From: Lachnospiraceae bacterium
GTDB taxonomy: Bacteria > Bacillota > Clostridia > Lachnospirales > Lachnospiraceae
Assembly (NCBI GenBank): GCA_017424235.1
Contig: JAFPAQ010000097.1
Coordinates: 1 to 37,200 of the forward strand
Reading direction: 5' to 3'
Length of the DNA: 37,200 bases
In this document: positions 8,445 through 17,500 of the stretch, one piece after another
Numbering within the stretch: position 1 is the stretch's first letter
How the letters are laid out: the number at the start of each line of letters is the position of its first letter
Position numbers and translations under genes: made by a program
Notes under the pieces: generated by a model
Database searches by the model: none
Seen by the model: the letters and a program-made list of their open reading frames with translations, nothing else
What the model was told of the DNA's origin: nothing

Positions 8445-9188
8445 CTAAGAAAATCTGTTTTGTCTGACAATTTCAAATGCAAGTACTCCTGCTGCCACAG
8501 AAGCATTGAGTGAATCAATATCGCCCTTCATAGGTATGGATGCCACAAAGTCACAGTTCTCTTTTACAAGTCTGCCAACACCTTCGCCTTCATTGCCTAT
8601 CACAAGACCTATAGAACCCTTTAAATCCAGTTCATACATTGTAGTTCCGTCCATATCAGCACAGACAAACCACATTCCTTCTTTTTTGAGCTGCTCCATT
8701 GTCTTAACCAGATTAGTCACTCTTGCAACAGGGGTAAAATTAAGTGCTCCTGCTGAAGTTTTTGCAACTGTTGCTGTAAGTCCCACTGCCCTGTTCTTTG
8801 GTATTATCACACCATGCGCTCCTGCAAGGTTTGCAGTTCTTATAATAGCTCCAAGATTGTGTGGATCTTCTATATTGTCAAGTATGAAAACAAAAGGCTT
8901 TTCGTTTTTTTCTCTTGCAAGCTCAAGTATATCCTCAACCTCTGCATATTCATAGGCAGCAGCATAAGCTATCACACCCTGATGCTTGCCTGTTTCACTC
9001 ATCTGGTCAAGTCTTTCCTTGCTTACAAATCTGACCATTGTATCATTTTTCCTGGCTTCTCTTTTAATAGTCTGTATAGGACCATCCTGCACTCCATCCT
9101 GTATGAAGAGCTTGTCTATTGGCTTACCCGAACGAAATGCTTCTATCACCGCGTTTCGTCCTTCAATGGTAAATTCCTCATATCTCAT
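8445..9188 (-). CDS. rlmB: 23S rRNA (guanosine-2'-O)-methyltransferase RlmB (TrmH family)
   Basis: A 247-residue SPOUT methyltransferase that would methylate the 2'-OH of the peptidyl-transferase loop guanosine (G2251 in E. coli) with S-adenosylmethionine. The N-terminal domain (about 1-75) is the substrate-binding L30e-like part, with VIEAFRSGKPIDKLFI. The catalytic half shows all three SPOUT motifs: LDNIEDPHNLGAIIRTA, VIGNEGEGVGR and IPMKGDIDSLNASVAAGV, which form the cofactor knot. AAGGTGG stands nine bases before the ATG. It lies between mrnC and sigH, as in other Firmicutes. Confidence 0.94.
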   Translation of the reverse strand: MRYEEFTIEGRNAVIEAFRSGKPIDKLFIQDGVQDGPIQTIKREARKNDTMVRFVSKERLDQMSETGKHQGVIAYAAAYEYAEVEDILELAREKNEKPFVFILDNIEDPHNLGAIIRTANLAGAHGVIIPKNRAVGLTATVAKTSAGALNFTPVARVTNLVKTMEQLKKEGMWFVCADMDGTTMYELDLKGSIGLVIGNEGEGVGRLVKENCDFVASIPMKGDIDSLNASVAAGVLAFEIVRQNRFS

Positions 9189-9217
9189 AAATAATAAACC
9201 ACCTTACTTAATAAATA

Positions 9218-9264
9218 TATTCCCAGAATCTCAAATAATATATCAATAAAAGACTCTGAGAATA
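9218..9264 (-). other. Imperfect inverted repeat in the mrnC-rlmB gap
   Basis: Bases 9218-9232 and 9250-9264 can pair over 15 positions on the minus-strand RNA, most mismatches being G-U. The hairpin lies in the 90-base gap between mrnC and rlmB. It could be a weak terminator or a processing and stability element that adjusts the ratio between the two halves of the operon. Confidence 0.45.
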
Positions 9265-9278
9265 CATTGTAATAAAAA

Positions 9279-9740
9279 CTATAATTCTATTTCTGTCAGT
9301 TCAATTCCCAGCTTTACGATCTCAGTAATCCTCTTTGTATCATTATTCAGGAAAAGATATCCACATAATGCTTCAAAACCTGTAGCTTTACGATAATCTG
9401 AAAGGCTTGCGTTCTTGGCGGATGAATGAATCTTGGTATTTTTACCACGTCTGTATACATCCTGTTCTTTTTGTGTGAGACTGTCATATACTGCTTCTGC
9501 AATTGCAGCCTGAGTAGACGCGCATACTATCCTGGTAGTATGCTTATGCAATGTCTGTGCTGCGCGCTGACCTTTTTCAACAATAAGTGTTCTGATTATT
9601 ATCTCAAAAACTGCATCTCCAATATATGCAAGCGTAAGTGGAGAGTATGTTTTTATATCAACATCACTTTCTCCAAATGTCTCATGTATCTGACCAAGCA
9701 TTGAAATATCTGAACAATCCTTTATTATGCCTTCTTCCAT
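9279..9740 (-). CDS. mrnC: Mini-ribonuclease III (23S rRNA maturation)
   Basis: A 153-residue RNase III catalytic domain without a double-stranded RNA binding domain, as in Mini-III. The motif TLAYIGDAVFEIIIR carries the catalytic Asp, and SDYRKATGFEALCGYLFL carries the second acidic cluster (ATGFEALCGYL). In B. subtilis it trims the 23S rRNA ends. The start overlaps the last 16 bases of cysS, and GAGGG six to eight bases before the ATG lies inside cysS, pointing to coupled translation. The cysS-mrnC-rlmB order is typical of Firmicutes. Confidence 0.94.
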   Translation of the reverse strand: MEEGIIKDCSDISMLGQIHETFGESDVDIKTYSPLTLAYIGDAVFEIIIRTLIVEKGQRAAQTLHKHTTRIVCASTQAAIAEAVYDSLTQKEQDVYRRGKNTKIHSSAKNASLSDYRKATGFEALCGYLFLNNDTKRITEIVKLGIELTEIEL

Positions 9741-11146
9741 TTTACACCCTCACGAGTATCCTCTAATACAATACCCTTCTCCAACAATTCATTTCTAATT
9801 GCATCTGCAAGGGCAAAATCCTTTGCTTTCTTTGCTGCTTTTCTCTCTTCGATTTTAGCAAGAATATAGCTTTCAAGCTCCGCATCAACACCATTATCAG
9901 CCTCAGATGCCAAATGAGCTGTTGTAAGGTCAAGTGATAATACCTTATCAAAGCTTTCAGCAAGTGCAAACTTGGTAGCATCTGAGATATCAGCCTTAAG
10001 CATATCATACAATACTGTAATAGCCATTGATGAGTTTAAATCATCACAAAGAGCTGCTTCAAAGCGTGCTCTGTATTCGTCAAATGCAGCCTTGTCAATT
10101 TCTCCGTCCTTGTTAAGAGTACCAATCTTTTTAACAAGCTTATCATAAGCCGCACCCATGTTATCAAGAACCTCATAAGAGAATTCAAGTGGTTTACGGT
10201 AATGTGACTGTAAGCAGAAAAGTCTGTAAATAAGAGGATTATATCCTTTTGATTCCAAAAGTGATACAGTAAGAAAATCACCCTTGGATTTACTCATCTT
10301 GCCGGATTTATCATTGAGATGATGTACATGGAACCAGTAATTACACCATTTATGTCCTGTAAACGACTCACTCTGTGCTATTTCATTTGTATGATGTGGA
10401 AAAATATTATCTACACCGCCACAGTGGATATCCATATATTCACCTAAATGCTTCATACTGATACATGAACATTCAATATGCCAGCCCGGATATCCAATTC
10501 CCCATGGACTGTCCCATTTAAGCTCCTGATCATCAAACTTTGACTTTGTAAACCATAACACAAAATCACTCTTGTTTCTCTTATTCTCATCCTCATCTAC
10601 ATCATCACGTACACCAACGAGAAGCTCTTTTTCACTCTGACTTGAGAAAACATAATATTCCTCAAGCTTGGAAGTATCAAAATAAATATTTCCACCGCTC
10701 TCATATGCATAGCCTTTTTCCATAAGGACTTTTATCATATTGATAAATTCATCGATACAGTTAGTAGCAGGTTCTACAACATCAGGGGTTTTGATATTCA
10801 ACTTTGAACAGTCGCTAAAGAAAGCATCTGTATAGAATTTTGCAATTTCCATAACAGTCTTATGCTCTCTCTTAGCTCCCTTAAGCATCTTATCCTCACC
10901 TGTATCAGCATCACTCGAAAGATGACCTACATCAGTTATGTTCATTACACGCTTAACATCATATCCCACATAACGAAGAGTTTTTTCCAGTAAATCCTCC
11001 ATAATGTAGCTTCTAAGATTACCGATATGTGCAAAATGATACACTGTTGGTCCACAGGTATACATAGCTACCTTACCTTCTTCATTAGGTATGAACTGTT
11101 CTACCTTTCTTGTCAGTGTATTATAAAAGGACAATTTGTTTTCCAT
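9725..11146 (-). CDS. cysS: Cysteinyl-tRNA synthetase
   Basis: 473 residues, normal for CysRS. It charges tRNA-Cys in the cytoplasm. The class I signature appears as FAHIGNLRS (HIGH motif) and GKMSKSKG (KMSKS motif, about residues 281-287). Zinc ligands are in TCGPTVYH, ECSCISMKHLG and the HCGGVDNIFPHHTNEIAQSE segment. The C-terminal helical anticodon-binding part ends EDTREGVKWKKA. GGAGG lies 13 bases before the ATG. The gene follows deoD by 44 bases with no visible terminator between them, so the operon may start at deoD; it overlaps mrnC downstream. Confidence 0.97.
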   Translation of the reverse strand: MENKLSFYNTLTRKVEQFIPNEEGKVAMYTCGPTVYHFAHIGNLRSYIMEDLLEKTLRYVGYDVKRVMNITDVGHLSSDADTGEDKMLKGAKREHKTVMEIAKFYTDAFFSDCSKLNIKTPDVVEPATNCIDEFINMIKVLMEKGYAYESGGNIYFDTSKLEEYYVFSSQSEKELLVGVRDDVDEDENKRNKSDFVLWFTKSKFDDQELKWDSPWGIGYPGWHIECSCISMKHLGEYMDIHCGGVDNIFPHHTNEIAQSESFTGHKWCNYWFHVHHLNDKSGKMSKSKGDFLTVSLLESKGYNPLIYRLFCLQSHYRKPLEFSYEVLDNMGAAYDKLVKKIGTLNKDGEIDKAAFDEYRARFEAALCDDLNSSMAITVLYDMLKADISDATKFALAESFDKVLSLDLTTAHLASEADNGVDAELESYILAKIEERKAAKKAKDFALADAIRNELLEKGIVLEDTREGVKWKKA

Positions 11147-11190
11147 TTCTTATCTAAAACCTCCTGAAAAAAATATATACTAATTATTTA

Positions 11191-11913
11191 TTACATATTT
11201 ACCGCAGTATTAAGAGCAATCTCCATCATCTGTGTAAATGAATTCTGTCTTTCTTCTGCAGTAGTTTGTTTACCTGAATAAATCTCGTCAGAAATAGTGA
11301 AAATTCCCAATGCATTCTTATCAAGTCTTGCTGCATTCATATATAAAGCGGCTGCTTCCATTTCTATGCAGAGAACTCCCATATTCTTCCATGCAGTATT
11401 TGCCTTTTCTCCATTGTCAGTGTAAAAGCTGTCTGAAGATAACACATTTCCAACATGATAAACTGCTCCCACTGATTCAGCCTGTTTTATTGCTTCATTC
11501 ATCAGCTTATAGCTTGCTATTGGTGCAAAGGTACCTGCAAGCTCATACTGACCGGCATAATTTGAATTAGTACAGGCACCCATTCCTATTACTATATCAC
11601 GCAGTTTTACATCTTCCTGCAACGCACCGGCTGAACCTATTCTTATGATATTATCTACGCCAAAAAACTTAAAAAGCTCATATGAGTATATTCCCATGCT
11701 TGGCATACCCATTCCACTTGCCATCACACTTACTTTGTGTCCCTTATAAGTTCCTGTATAGCCCTGAACACCTCTGATATTATTAATAAGCACAGCGGCT
11801 TCAAGAAAATTTTCAGCAATAAATCTGGAACGAAGCGGATCTCCAGGCATAAGCACCGTCTTTGCAAAATCTTCTTCATTCGCACAAATATGTGGTGTTT
11901 GAATCAATGACAT
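11191..11913 (-). CDS. deoD: Purine-nucleoside phosphorylase (DeoD type)
   Basis: 240 residues, the hexameric trimer-of-dimers type. It cleaves purine (deoxy)ribonucleosides with phosphate to base and ribose-1-phosphate. Family marks: TPHI near the start (His for the ribose site), MPGDPLRSRF and NNIRGVQGYTG (phosphate arginines), ECIEMEA-like CIEMEAAALY, and TISDEI with catalytic Asp209 (E. coli Asp204). AAAGGAGG precedes the ATG by 7 bases. It is the first gene of the probable deoD-cysS run and has its own promoter region with a leader hairpin (11943-11972). Confidence 0.95.
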   Translation of the reverse strand: MSLIQTPHICANEEDFAKTVLMPGDPLRSRFIAENFLEAAVLINNIRGVQGYTGTYKGHKVSVMASGMGMPSMGIYSYELFKFFGVDNIIRIGSAGALQEDVKLRDIVIGMGACTNSNYAGQYELAGTFAPIASYKLMNEAIKQAESVGAVYHVGNVLSSDSFYTDNGEKANTAWKNMGVLCIEMEAAALYMNAARLDKNALGIFTISDEIYSGKQTTAEERQNSFTQMMEIALNTAVNM

Positions 11914-11942
11914 AAATACTACCTCCTTTTCTGCTTTTATGC

Positions 11943-11989
11943 GCTCTCAAAGTATATATAAGCTTTAAGAGCATAGTCTAAACATTATA
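11943..11989 (-). promoter_or_regulatory. deoD promoter -10 and leader hairpin
   Basis: On the minus strand, a perfect TATAAT lies at 11984-11989 without a convincing -35. Just downstream, GCTCTTAAAG (11963-11972) pairs with CTTTGAGAGC (11943-11952), one position as G-U, around a ten-base loop, between the presumed start of transcription and the ribosome site. It could be an operator or an mRNA stem. Confidence 0.45.
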
Positions 11990-12026
11990 ACTAAATAATA
12001 TACTAAACCACTGTTTTTTACAAGCT

Positions 12027-12065
12027 AAAAAGCGCTCTTCATCATAACGATAAAAAACGCTTTTT
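12027..12065 (-). terminator. Probable terminator after ispF
   Basis: AAAAAGCG (12027-12034) and CGCTTTTT (12058-12065) pair around a 23-base loop, with the T run forming part of the stem on the minus strand. It lies about 45 bases past the ispF stop. Confidence 0.5.
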
Positions 12066-12108
12066 GTAACTAATCGTATATACTGATGTCTGGTTAAAAA
12101 GTCCCTGA

Positions 12109-12660
12109 CTATTTACATGCACATCCGCCACATGGAGCTTCCATACCGGCAGCCGAAGCATCTATACCTATCTCACGTGGACTTGCAAGCATACATACTG
12201 CCTGTGCTGAAATACCCTGTCCCTCACCGGTAAAGCCAAGTCCCTCTTCTGTTGTAGCCTTGACATTTACCTGTGATATATCAATACCAAGTGCGCCTGC
12301 TATATTTTCACGCATCTTATCAATGTGAGGACGCATTTTAGGTGCCTGTGCAATTATGGTAGCGTCAATATTTTCAATAAAAAACATATTTTCCTCAAGA
12401 AGCTTTCCTACCTTCTCAAGCAAGATTATACTTGATATTCCTTTATAAGCAGGATCCGTATCCGGAAAATGCTTTCCTATATCTCCAAGTGCTGCTGCCC
12501 CAAGAAGTGCATCTGATATTGCATGTAAAAGAACATCTGCATCAGAATGTCCAAGCAGACCAAGCTCATATGGAATATTTACTCCTCCTATTATAAGCTC
12601 TCTATCCTTTACAAGTCTGTGTACATCATAACCCATTCCTATTCTCATTCCAAATACCAT
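12109..12660 (-). CDS. ispF: 2-C-methyl-D-erythritol 2,4-cyclodiphosphate synthase
   Basis: An enzyme of the MEP isoprenoid pathway, which makes the cyclic diphosphate from CDP-methylerythritol phosphate and uses a divalent metal. Motifs: [11 protein letters not shown] (metal Asp and His), [35 protein letters not shown] (metal His, substrate loop), and [20 protein letters not shown] at the C-terminal active site. The natural start is probably the fifth codon (ATG at 12648, [10 protein letters not shown]), since AGGA is only a base or two from the first ATG. About 20 residues extend past the usual end, finishing in a cysteine cluster CGGCAC. It follows the phosphohexomutase gene by about 96 bases. 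Confidence 0.94.
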   Translation of the reverse strand: MVFGMRIGMGYDVHRLVKDRELIIGGVNIPYELGLLGHSDADVLLHAISDALLGAAALGDIGKHFPDTDPAYKGISSIILLEKVGKLLEENMFFIENIDATIIAQAPKMRPHIDKMRENIAGALGIDISQVNVKATTEEGLGFTGEGQGISAQAVCMLASPREIGIDASAAGMEAPCGGCACK

Positions 12661-12709
12661 GTCCTTTCTTAATTCGCAACTCTTTATTAAACATCAGGTT
12701 TTCTTCAAA

Positions 12710-12724
12710 TTTGCAGTGTGCAAA
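12710..12724. promoter_or_regulatory. Palindrome upstream of ispF
   Basis: TTTGCA-GTG-TGCAAA, two perfect 6-base arms around three bases, lies about 50 bases before ispF in the gap after the phosphohexomutase gene. Size and symmetry suit a dimeric repressor site. No regulator can be assigned. Confidence 0.35.
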
Positions 12725-12756
12725 AACTCACGTATATGTTTTGGGGACACTAATCC

Positions 12757-14256
12757 CTAAACTAATGAAAGTTTATCAAATCCATCAAGAAGTTCATTTA
12801 CAATATTAAAAAGTTTATCACAGTCACCTTCTCTTACACCTTCTATATTAAGTGGCATCTGAGGGTCATGAAGTGACATACGAAGAAGTAACCAGCCCTG
12901 AACATCTTCTGTGTTAAATGTGATTCTTATACCTTCATAAGAATTTGGAGCAATGTCATATCCCTTAGCCTTTGCTCTTTCTTCAAATGCAGCAAGAGCA
13001 TTTTTTCCATAAGCTTTGAAATCCTCACAGTTGATTTTGAAACGATACTCTCTTTCTTCAAAGCCCTTTTCAAGCTTCTCAATAAATGAAGCAAGTGCTT
13101 TGTTCTGCTTTGCAGCCTTAGCAAGTGCGATAAGAAGCTTAACTGCCATGTAAGCACCGTCATCAAGGAAATAGTTTTCACTAAGTGCACCATGTCCTGA
13201 AGTCTCAATAGCAAGCGGAGATACGATTCCTTCTTTATTTAATCTTATAGACTCATTGATAACATTTTTGTAGCCTCTCATGAATCTGTGCTGTTTCATA
13301 CCAATGCTTTCAATAAAACGTGTAAGTCTGTCACTTGTAACTGAGTCTGTAACAATAGTTCCACCAGGATAATCCTCTGCAATAATTGCTGCCATCATTG
13401 CAATAATCGCATCACGGTTAACCTCATCACCATTTGGAAGAACTGCTGACATTCTGTCAACGTCTGTATCAAAGATAATGCCAAGATCAGCCTTATTGTT
13501 AAGTACAGCAGCTTTGATTGCTGCCATAGCCTGCTTATTTTCCGGATTTGGTATATGATTAGGGAAGGTTCCGTCCGGCTCAAGGAACTGACTTCCAGTT
13601 GTATCAGCACCTAATGGATTGAGTACTTTCTCTACAAAGAAGCCACCTGCACCATTACCTGTATCTACAACAATATGAAGTCCTTCAAGTGGTTTTTCAA
13701 AATTGTCAGCCTTGATGCTGTTCTTAATCTTTTCTCTTAAGAAATCACAATATACAGATATAGAATCTGCCTTTTCAACTCCTGAAAGATCTGAATCAAC
13801 TATTTCAAGTCCTGAAGCTATTTCTAATACCTTTGTGATATCATCATGCTCAAGACCACCATCTCTGTCAAAGAATTTATAGCCGTTTCTGTTAAAAGGA
13901 AGATGGCTTGCTGTAATCATAATAGAGCCATCAAATGCAAATTCATCAAATACAGTAGTCATAAACATAGATGGAGTGGAAACAAGTCCACAGTCATAAA
14001 CCTTAGCACCTGTTGCAACTATTCCTTTTGCAGCTGCTGCAAAGAGACTGTCAGCTGTGATTCTTGAATCATGTCCAATACCAATTCTAAGCTCCTCAAC
14101 AGCTTTTCCCTTCTTTTGAGCGAGCCATCTTACAAAGCCTCCACCAATAAGGTTTCCTGCTTCCTCTGTAAGATTGACATTTTCTCCCTCAACACCCTCA
14201 CATGCAATACCTCTAATATCACTGCCATTTTGAAGTTTCATAATGTCTTTCATCAT
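12757..14256 (-). CDS. Phosphoglucomutase/phosphomannomutase (alpha-D-phosphohexomutase)
   Basis: A 499-residue enzyme that moves phosphate between C1 and C6 of a hexose, feeding nucleotide-sugar synthesis or glycogen turnover. The phospho-serine is Ser117 in ITASHLPFNRNG. The magnesium loop is DTDVDRMSAV. The sugar-binding loop is ETSGHGALSENYFLDDGAY. The C-terminal phosphate-binding segment includes NTEDVQGWLLLR. I start at the ATG at 14256 because AAAGGAA stands eight bases upstream; the open frame reaches 17 codons further but without a ribosome site. The family's GHGAL form suggests the ManB/PMM-PGM branch; glucose versus mannose preference cannot be decided here. It probably leads an operon with ispF. 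Confidence 0.93.
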   Translation of the reverse strand: MMKDIMKLQNGSDIRGIACEGVEGENVNLTEEAGNLIGGGFVRWLAQKKGKAVEELRIGIGHDSRITADSLFAAAAKGIVATGAKVYDCGLVSTPSMFMTTVFDEFAFDGSIMITASHLPFNRNGYKFFDRDGGLEHDDITKVLEIASGLEIVDSDLSGVEKADSISVYCDFLREKIKNSIKADNFEKPLEGLHIVVDTGNGAGGFFVEKVLNPLGADTTGSQFLEPDGTFPNHIPNPENKQAMAAIKAAVLNNKADLGIIFDTDVDRMSAVLPNGDEVNRDAIIAMMAAIIAEDYPGGTIVTDSVTSDRLTRFIESIGMKQHRFMRGYKNVINESIRLNKEGIVSPLAIETSGHGALSENYFLDDGAYMAVKLLIALAKAAKQNKALASFIEKLEKGFEEREYRFKINCEDFKAYGKNALAAFEERAKAKGYDIAPNSYEGIRITFNTEDVQGWLLLRMSLHDPQMPLNIEGVREGDCDKLFNIVNELLDGFDKLSLV

Positions 14257-14359
14257 CAATACCGTTCCTTTCCTGAGCACACACACTCTAAATACGTTAC
14301 TGTTCATCGGTATCTAATCAAAAATATACCCTATGTACAATAACCCAAATATCAACTAA

Positions 14360-14416
14360 ATCTTATCATACAATGATTGAGGTGTCAAAACAACCCAATG
14401 CTGTATTGACACCTCA
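14360..14416 (-). promoter_or_regulatory. Phosphohexomutase promoter within an 11-bp inverted repeat
   Basis: On the minus strand, TTGACA (14383-14388), 17 bases and TAAGAT (14360-14365) read toward the mutase gene. The -35 is part of an exact inverted repeat TGAGGTGTCAA (14378-14388) and TTGACACCTCA (14406-14416) with 17 bases between, extending with one bulge to about 15 bp. No T run follows, so an operator is likelier than a terminator for the xylanase gene. Confidence 0.5.
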
Positions 14417-14529
14417 TCATATAATCTGCATTTACATTTTATCAGTATATTTATTTCTATATAATATATAAACTATACCTAAAAATGCATTTTTTATATT
14501 TTTGTAACCTTCATTATCCGGTTATATTA

Positions 14530-17500
14530 TTACTTTTTAGTAACAATTTTAAAGCTTACTGTTTTGCTTCCACTGTACTCACCAATGCCAATAATCTTTA
14601 CTTTTGCTGTTCCCTTTTTGATATTATTTACATATGAAGTCTCATCAATTTTAAAGTCAACCCCATATTTCAATTCTTTACCGGAAACAGTTACTCTGCT
14701 CTTCTCAACGCCCTTTTTATCTTTGTAAACAAAATCATTTTCTGAAAGAGTAATTGCAGAACCTGTATACTGTTTAGAAGCAAGACTCTTAACAGATGCA
14801 CTGCCTAATAATGCTCGCACTGCCTTATAGCTTACTGTCATTGTACCGGTATAATTGCCTTTACCTGTAATAGTTGCAGTTACAACATCACCTGCATTAA
14901 CCTTGTCAGTCTTTGCAAGTATCTTACCATTTACAGAATACTCAATGTTCTTATCGTAATCTGTACCTGATGTAAGCTTAATTCCATTAGCATCTTTTAA
15001 TACAATGTTTTTGTTTGCGAAGTTATTAGCTTTATCTTTGATTACCACATCTTTTGCACTTGCACAAACAGGTGCTTCGTTGTCACTAAAGCTCTTTGCC
15101 TGAATTGTAAAGGTCTTTGTGATTTTTCCCTTGAAACCATTCTTACCTGTAATTGTAAAGGTCGGTGCTTTCTTCTTAGCATCAGCAGTATTTACAGCTT
15201 TATTATTGCTATAAGATACTGTGTAATCTTTGCCATTTACAAGTGTATTTCCATTTACAGTAATTATGATTTCAGGCTTGCTTCCCTTTTTATCAAATTT
15301 TGCAACGAGTGTATCTTTGATATTTCCACCAAGCTTACTCTCATTCTCTTTTGCTGAAAGATTAAAAGCAATTATCTGGAAATTCTTCTTAACTGTTCCT
15401 GTATATTTGCCAATACCTTTTACTACTGCTGTAGCTGTACCAGCCTTTGTATTGTTGCTATAAGATACTGTATAATCTACATCCTTCTCAAGTACCTTTT
15501 CTGAATTATCAGCATTCTTAACTGTTACCTTTAATTCAGGCTCAACAGCAATTCCTTCATAAACAAATTTTTCAGTAATATTGCTTACATTTGAAGCTTT
15601 TAATGCAGTTGCAACAATGTTAAAGCTTACTGTCTTTGTTCCGGCATAATCATTGATACCTGTTATTTTTACAGTTGCCTTACCAACTTCGACATTATCC
15701 TTATACTCTATCTTGTAATCCTTGCCTTCAACTAATGTCTTCTTTCCATATTTTATCACAAGCTCAGGTTTGATTGCCTCTCCTGTACATATCTGATCAG
15801 CTATCTTTGATACAGTAGCCTTAGAAATCAAAGTTGCTTTTGTGATAATTACTTTTACAGTCTTTTCACCTGTAAAGTTATTCTTACCTGTTATCTTAAT
15901 ATCATACTTACCTGCTTCTTTATATGCATCAGCGCCTGTAGAAGGATAAGTAATTGTGTAATCAGTATTTTTCTTCAGTTCCTTACCATTGAGCAATACC
16001 TTTGGAGAAGGCTTCTGAACCTTTTTATTGTATGCAACAACAACATCATTGATTTCAAATGCCTCTGAATTTATATCAGCAGGATTGATTGTGAAATGTA
16101 CTTCTTCTTTTCCTGTATATTCACCCTTATATGTAATCAATACTGTTGGAGCCTTTTTAGCATCAGCTTTTGCTACTGCTGTATTATTTGAATATTTTAC
16201 AGTATAGTCTTCATTCAATACAAGTCTCTTCTTGCCAATATATACATGAACTTCCGGTTCTACTGCTTTTGATGTATAAGTAGCATCCTTAACCTTTGCA
16301 ATCCAGAGTCCTTCCGGTATTACACCATCTTCAGGAATATCTGAAGGATCTACCTCCGATTCTTCAGGAACCGGTGCTTCACCTGCTTTATCAGCAAGTG
16401 TAACTGTACCAAATACTCCCGGTTTTGACCAACCCTGTCCTGATACATCGTACCAGCTAAGAGTACCTATACGTGAGCCTGTTGCATCAGCATCGTTAAT
16501 CTGAAGCTCAAGACCGATATTATTTCCTACTTCAGGTGTTATATCTGTCCACTTAATTGCAAGCTCAATCTCATATCCATTATCTGTAACATTTGCAAAT
16601 GATGTAATATTTTCCTCTAAGCATTTCTTACCATTAAATGAATGCTCATTTAAGTAGTTTATTCTGTACTGTTTATCATCATCTTCATATGAATTTGTCT
16701 TATTATTGTTTTCATCAATAAATAATTCAAATGAGTCTTTTTCATGTGCATTTGCACTGTCACTGTTAAGTACAGAATCAGTTACATTTACATATGCATA
16801 GAGATATTCTTCATCCCATAATAAGCTTGCATTTGCACTTACTTTTGAACCAAGATTGATTAAAAGTGGAATATTTGCAGCGTCTTTCCATGCATCATCT
16901 CTTACACCATCAACAGTTACTGTTCCCTTAGGAATAAATGCATATGGCTTTAATACTGCCTTTGCATAATACTCACTCTTTTCATCCTGACTGTAAGTAT
17001 AATCGTTAAATACAACCTTATTGCTTCCATTTACTGCAACAAAGTCAATCAGAATTTCTGTTGCAGGTTTAAACTCAGCATTTTCAAAAGGAATATCTAC
17101 TACTGCTTCATATCCATTTTCAACTGCTTTTGCGTCTTTTCTGTTAACAGATACTTTCTTAATTTCACCATTTACAGATAAGTATACTGTAAATATATCA
17201 TTTGCATCTTCACTTGCATCTTCAATGATTGCTTTAACTTTGATACCGTTTTCATTCCATACCGGAATAGCTGTTACCTTTGTATTTGAATCACCAAACT
17301 CAACTTTGTTTCCTGTTACAAATCCATCATTTACTGACTGGATAATATCAATGCTCTTGATTTCAGGCTGAAGCTTGTTGCTGTCAACAAATGCCCAGTA
17401 AGCAGGCTTTACATGATAATAATCATCAAATAATACAGGACACTGCTTCTGTTTTCCATCTGAAGCACCACCAACTGAGTTAGAATCCTGTAACCATGAA

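Noticed and set aside
8506..9249. Several plus-strand frames across rlmB
   Set aside because: Shadows of the conserved rlmB frame; no starts with ribosome sites and no recognisable domain.
14378..14416. Intrinsic terminator of the xylanase gene
   Set aside because: The stem is good but lies 115 bases past the stop with no T run on the minus strand; an operator is a better fit, though termination is not excluded.
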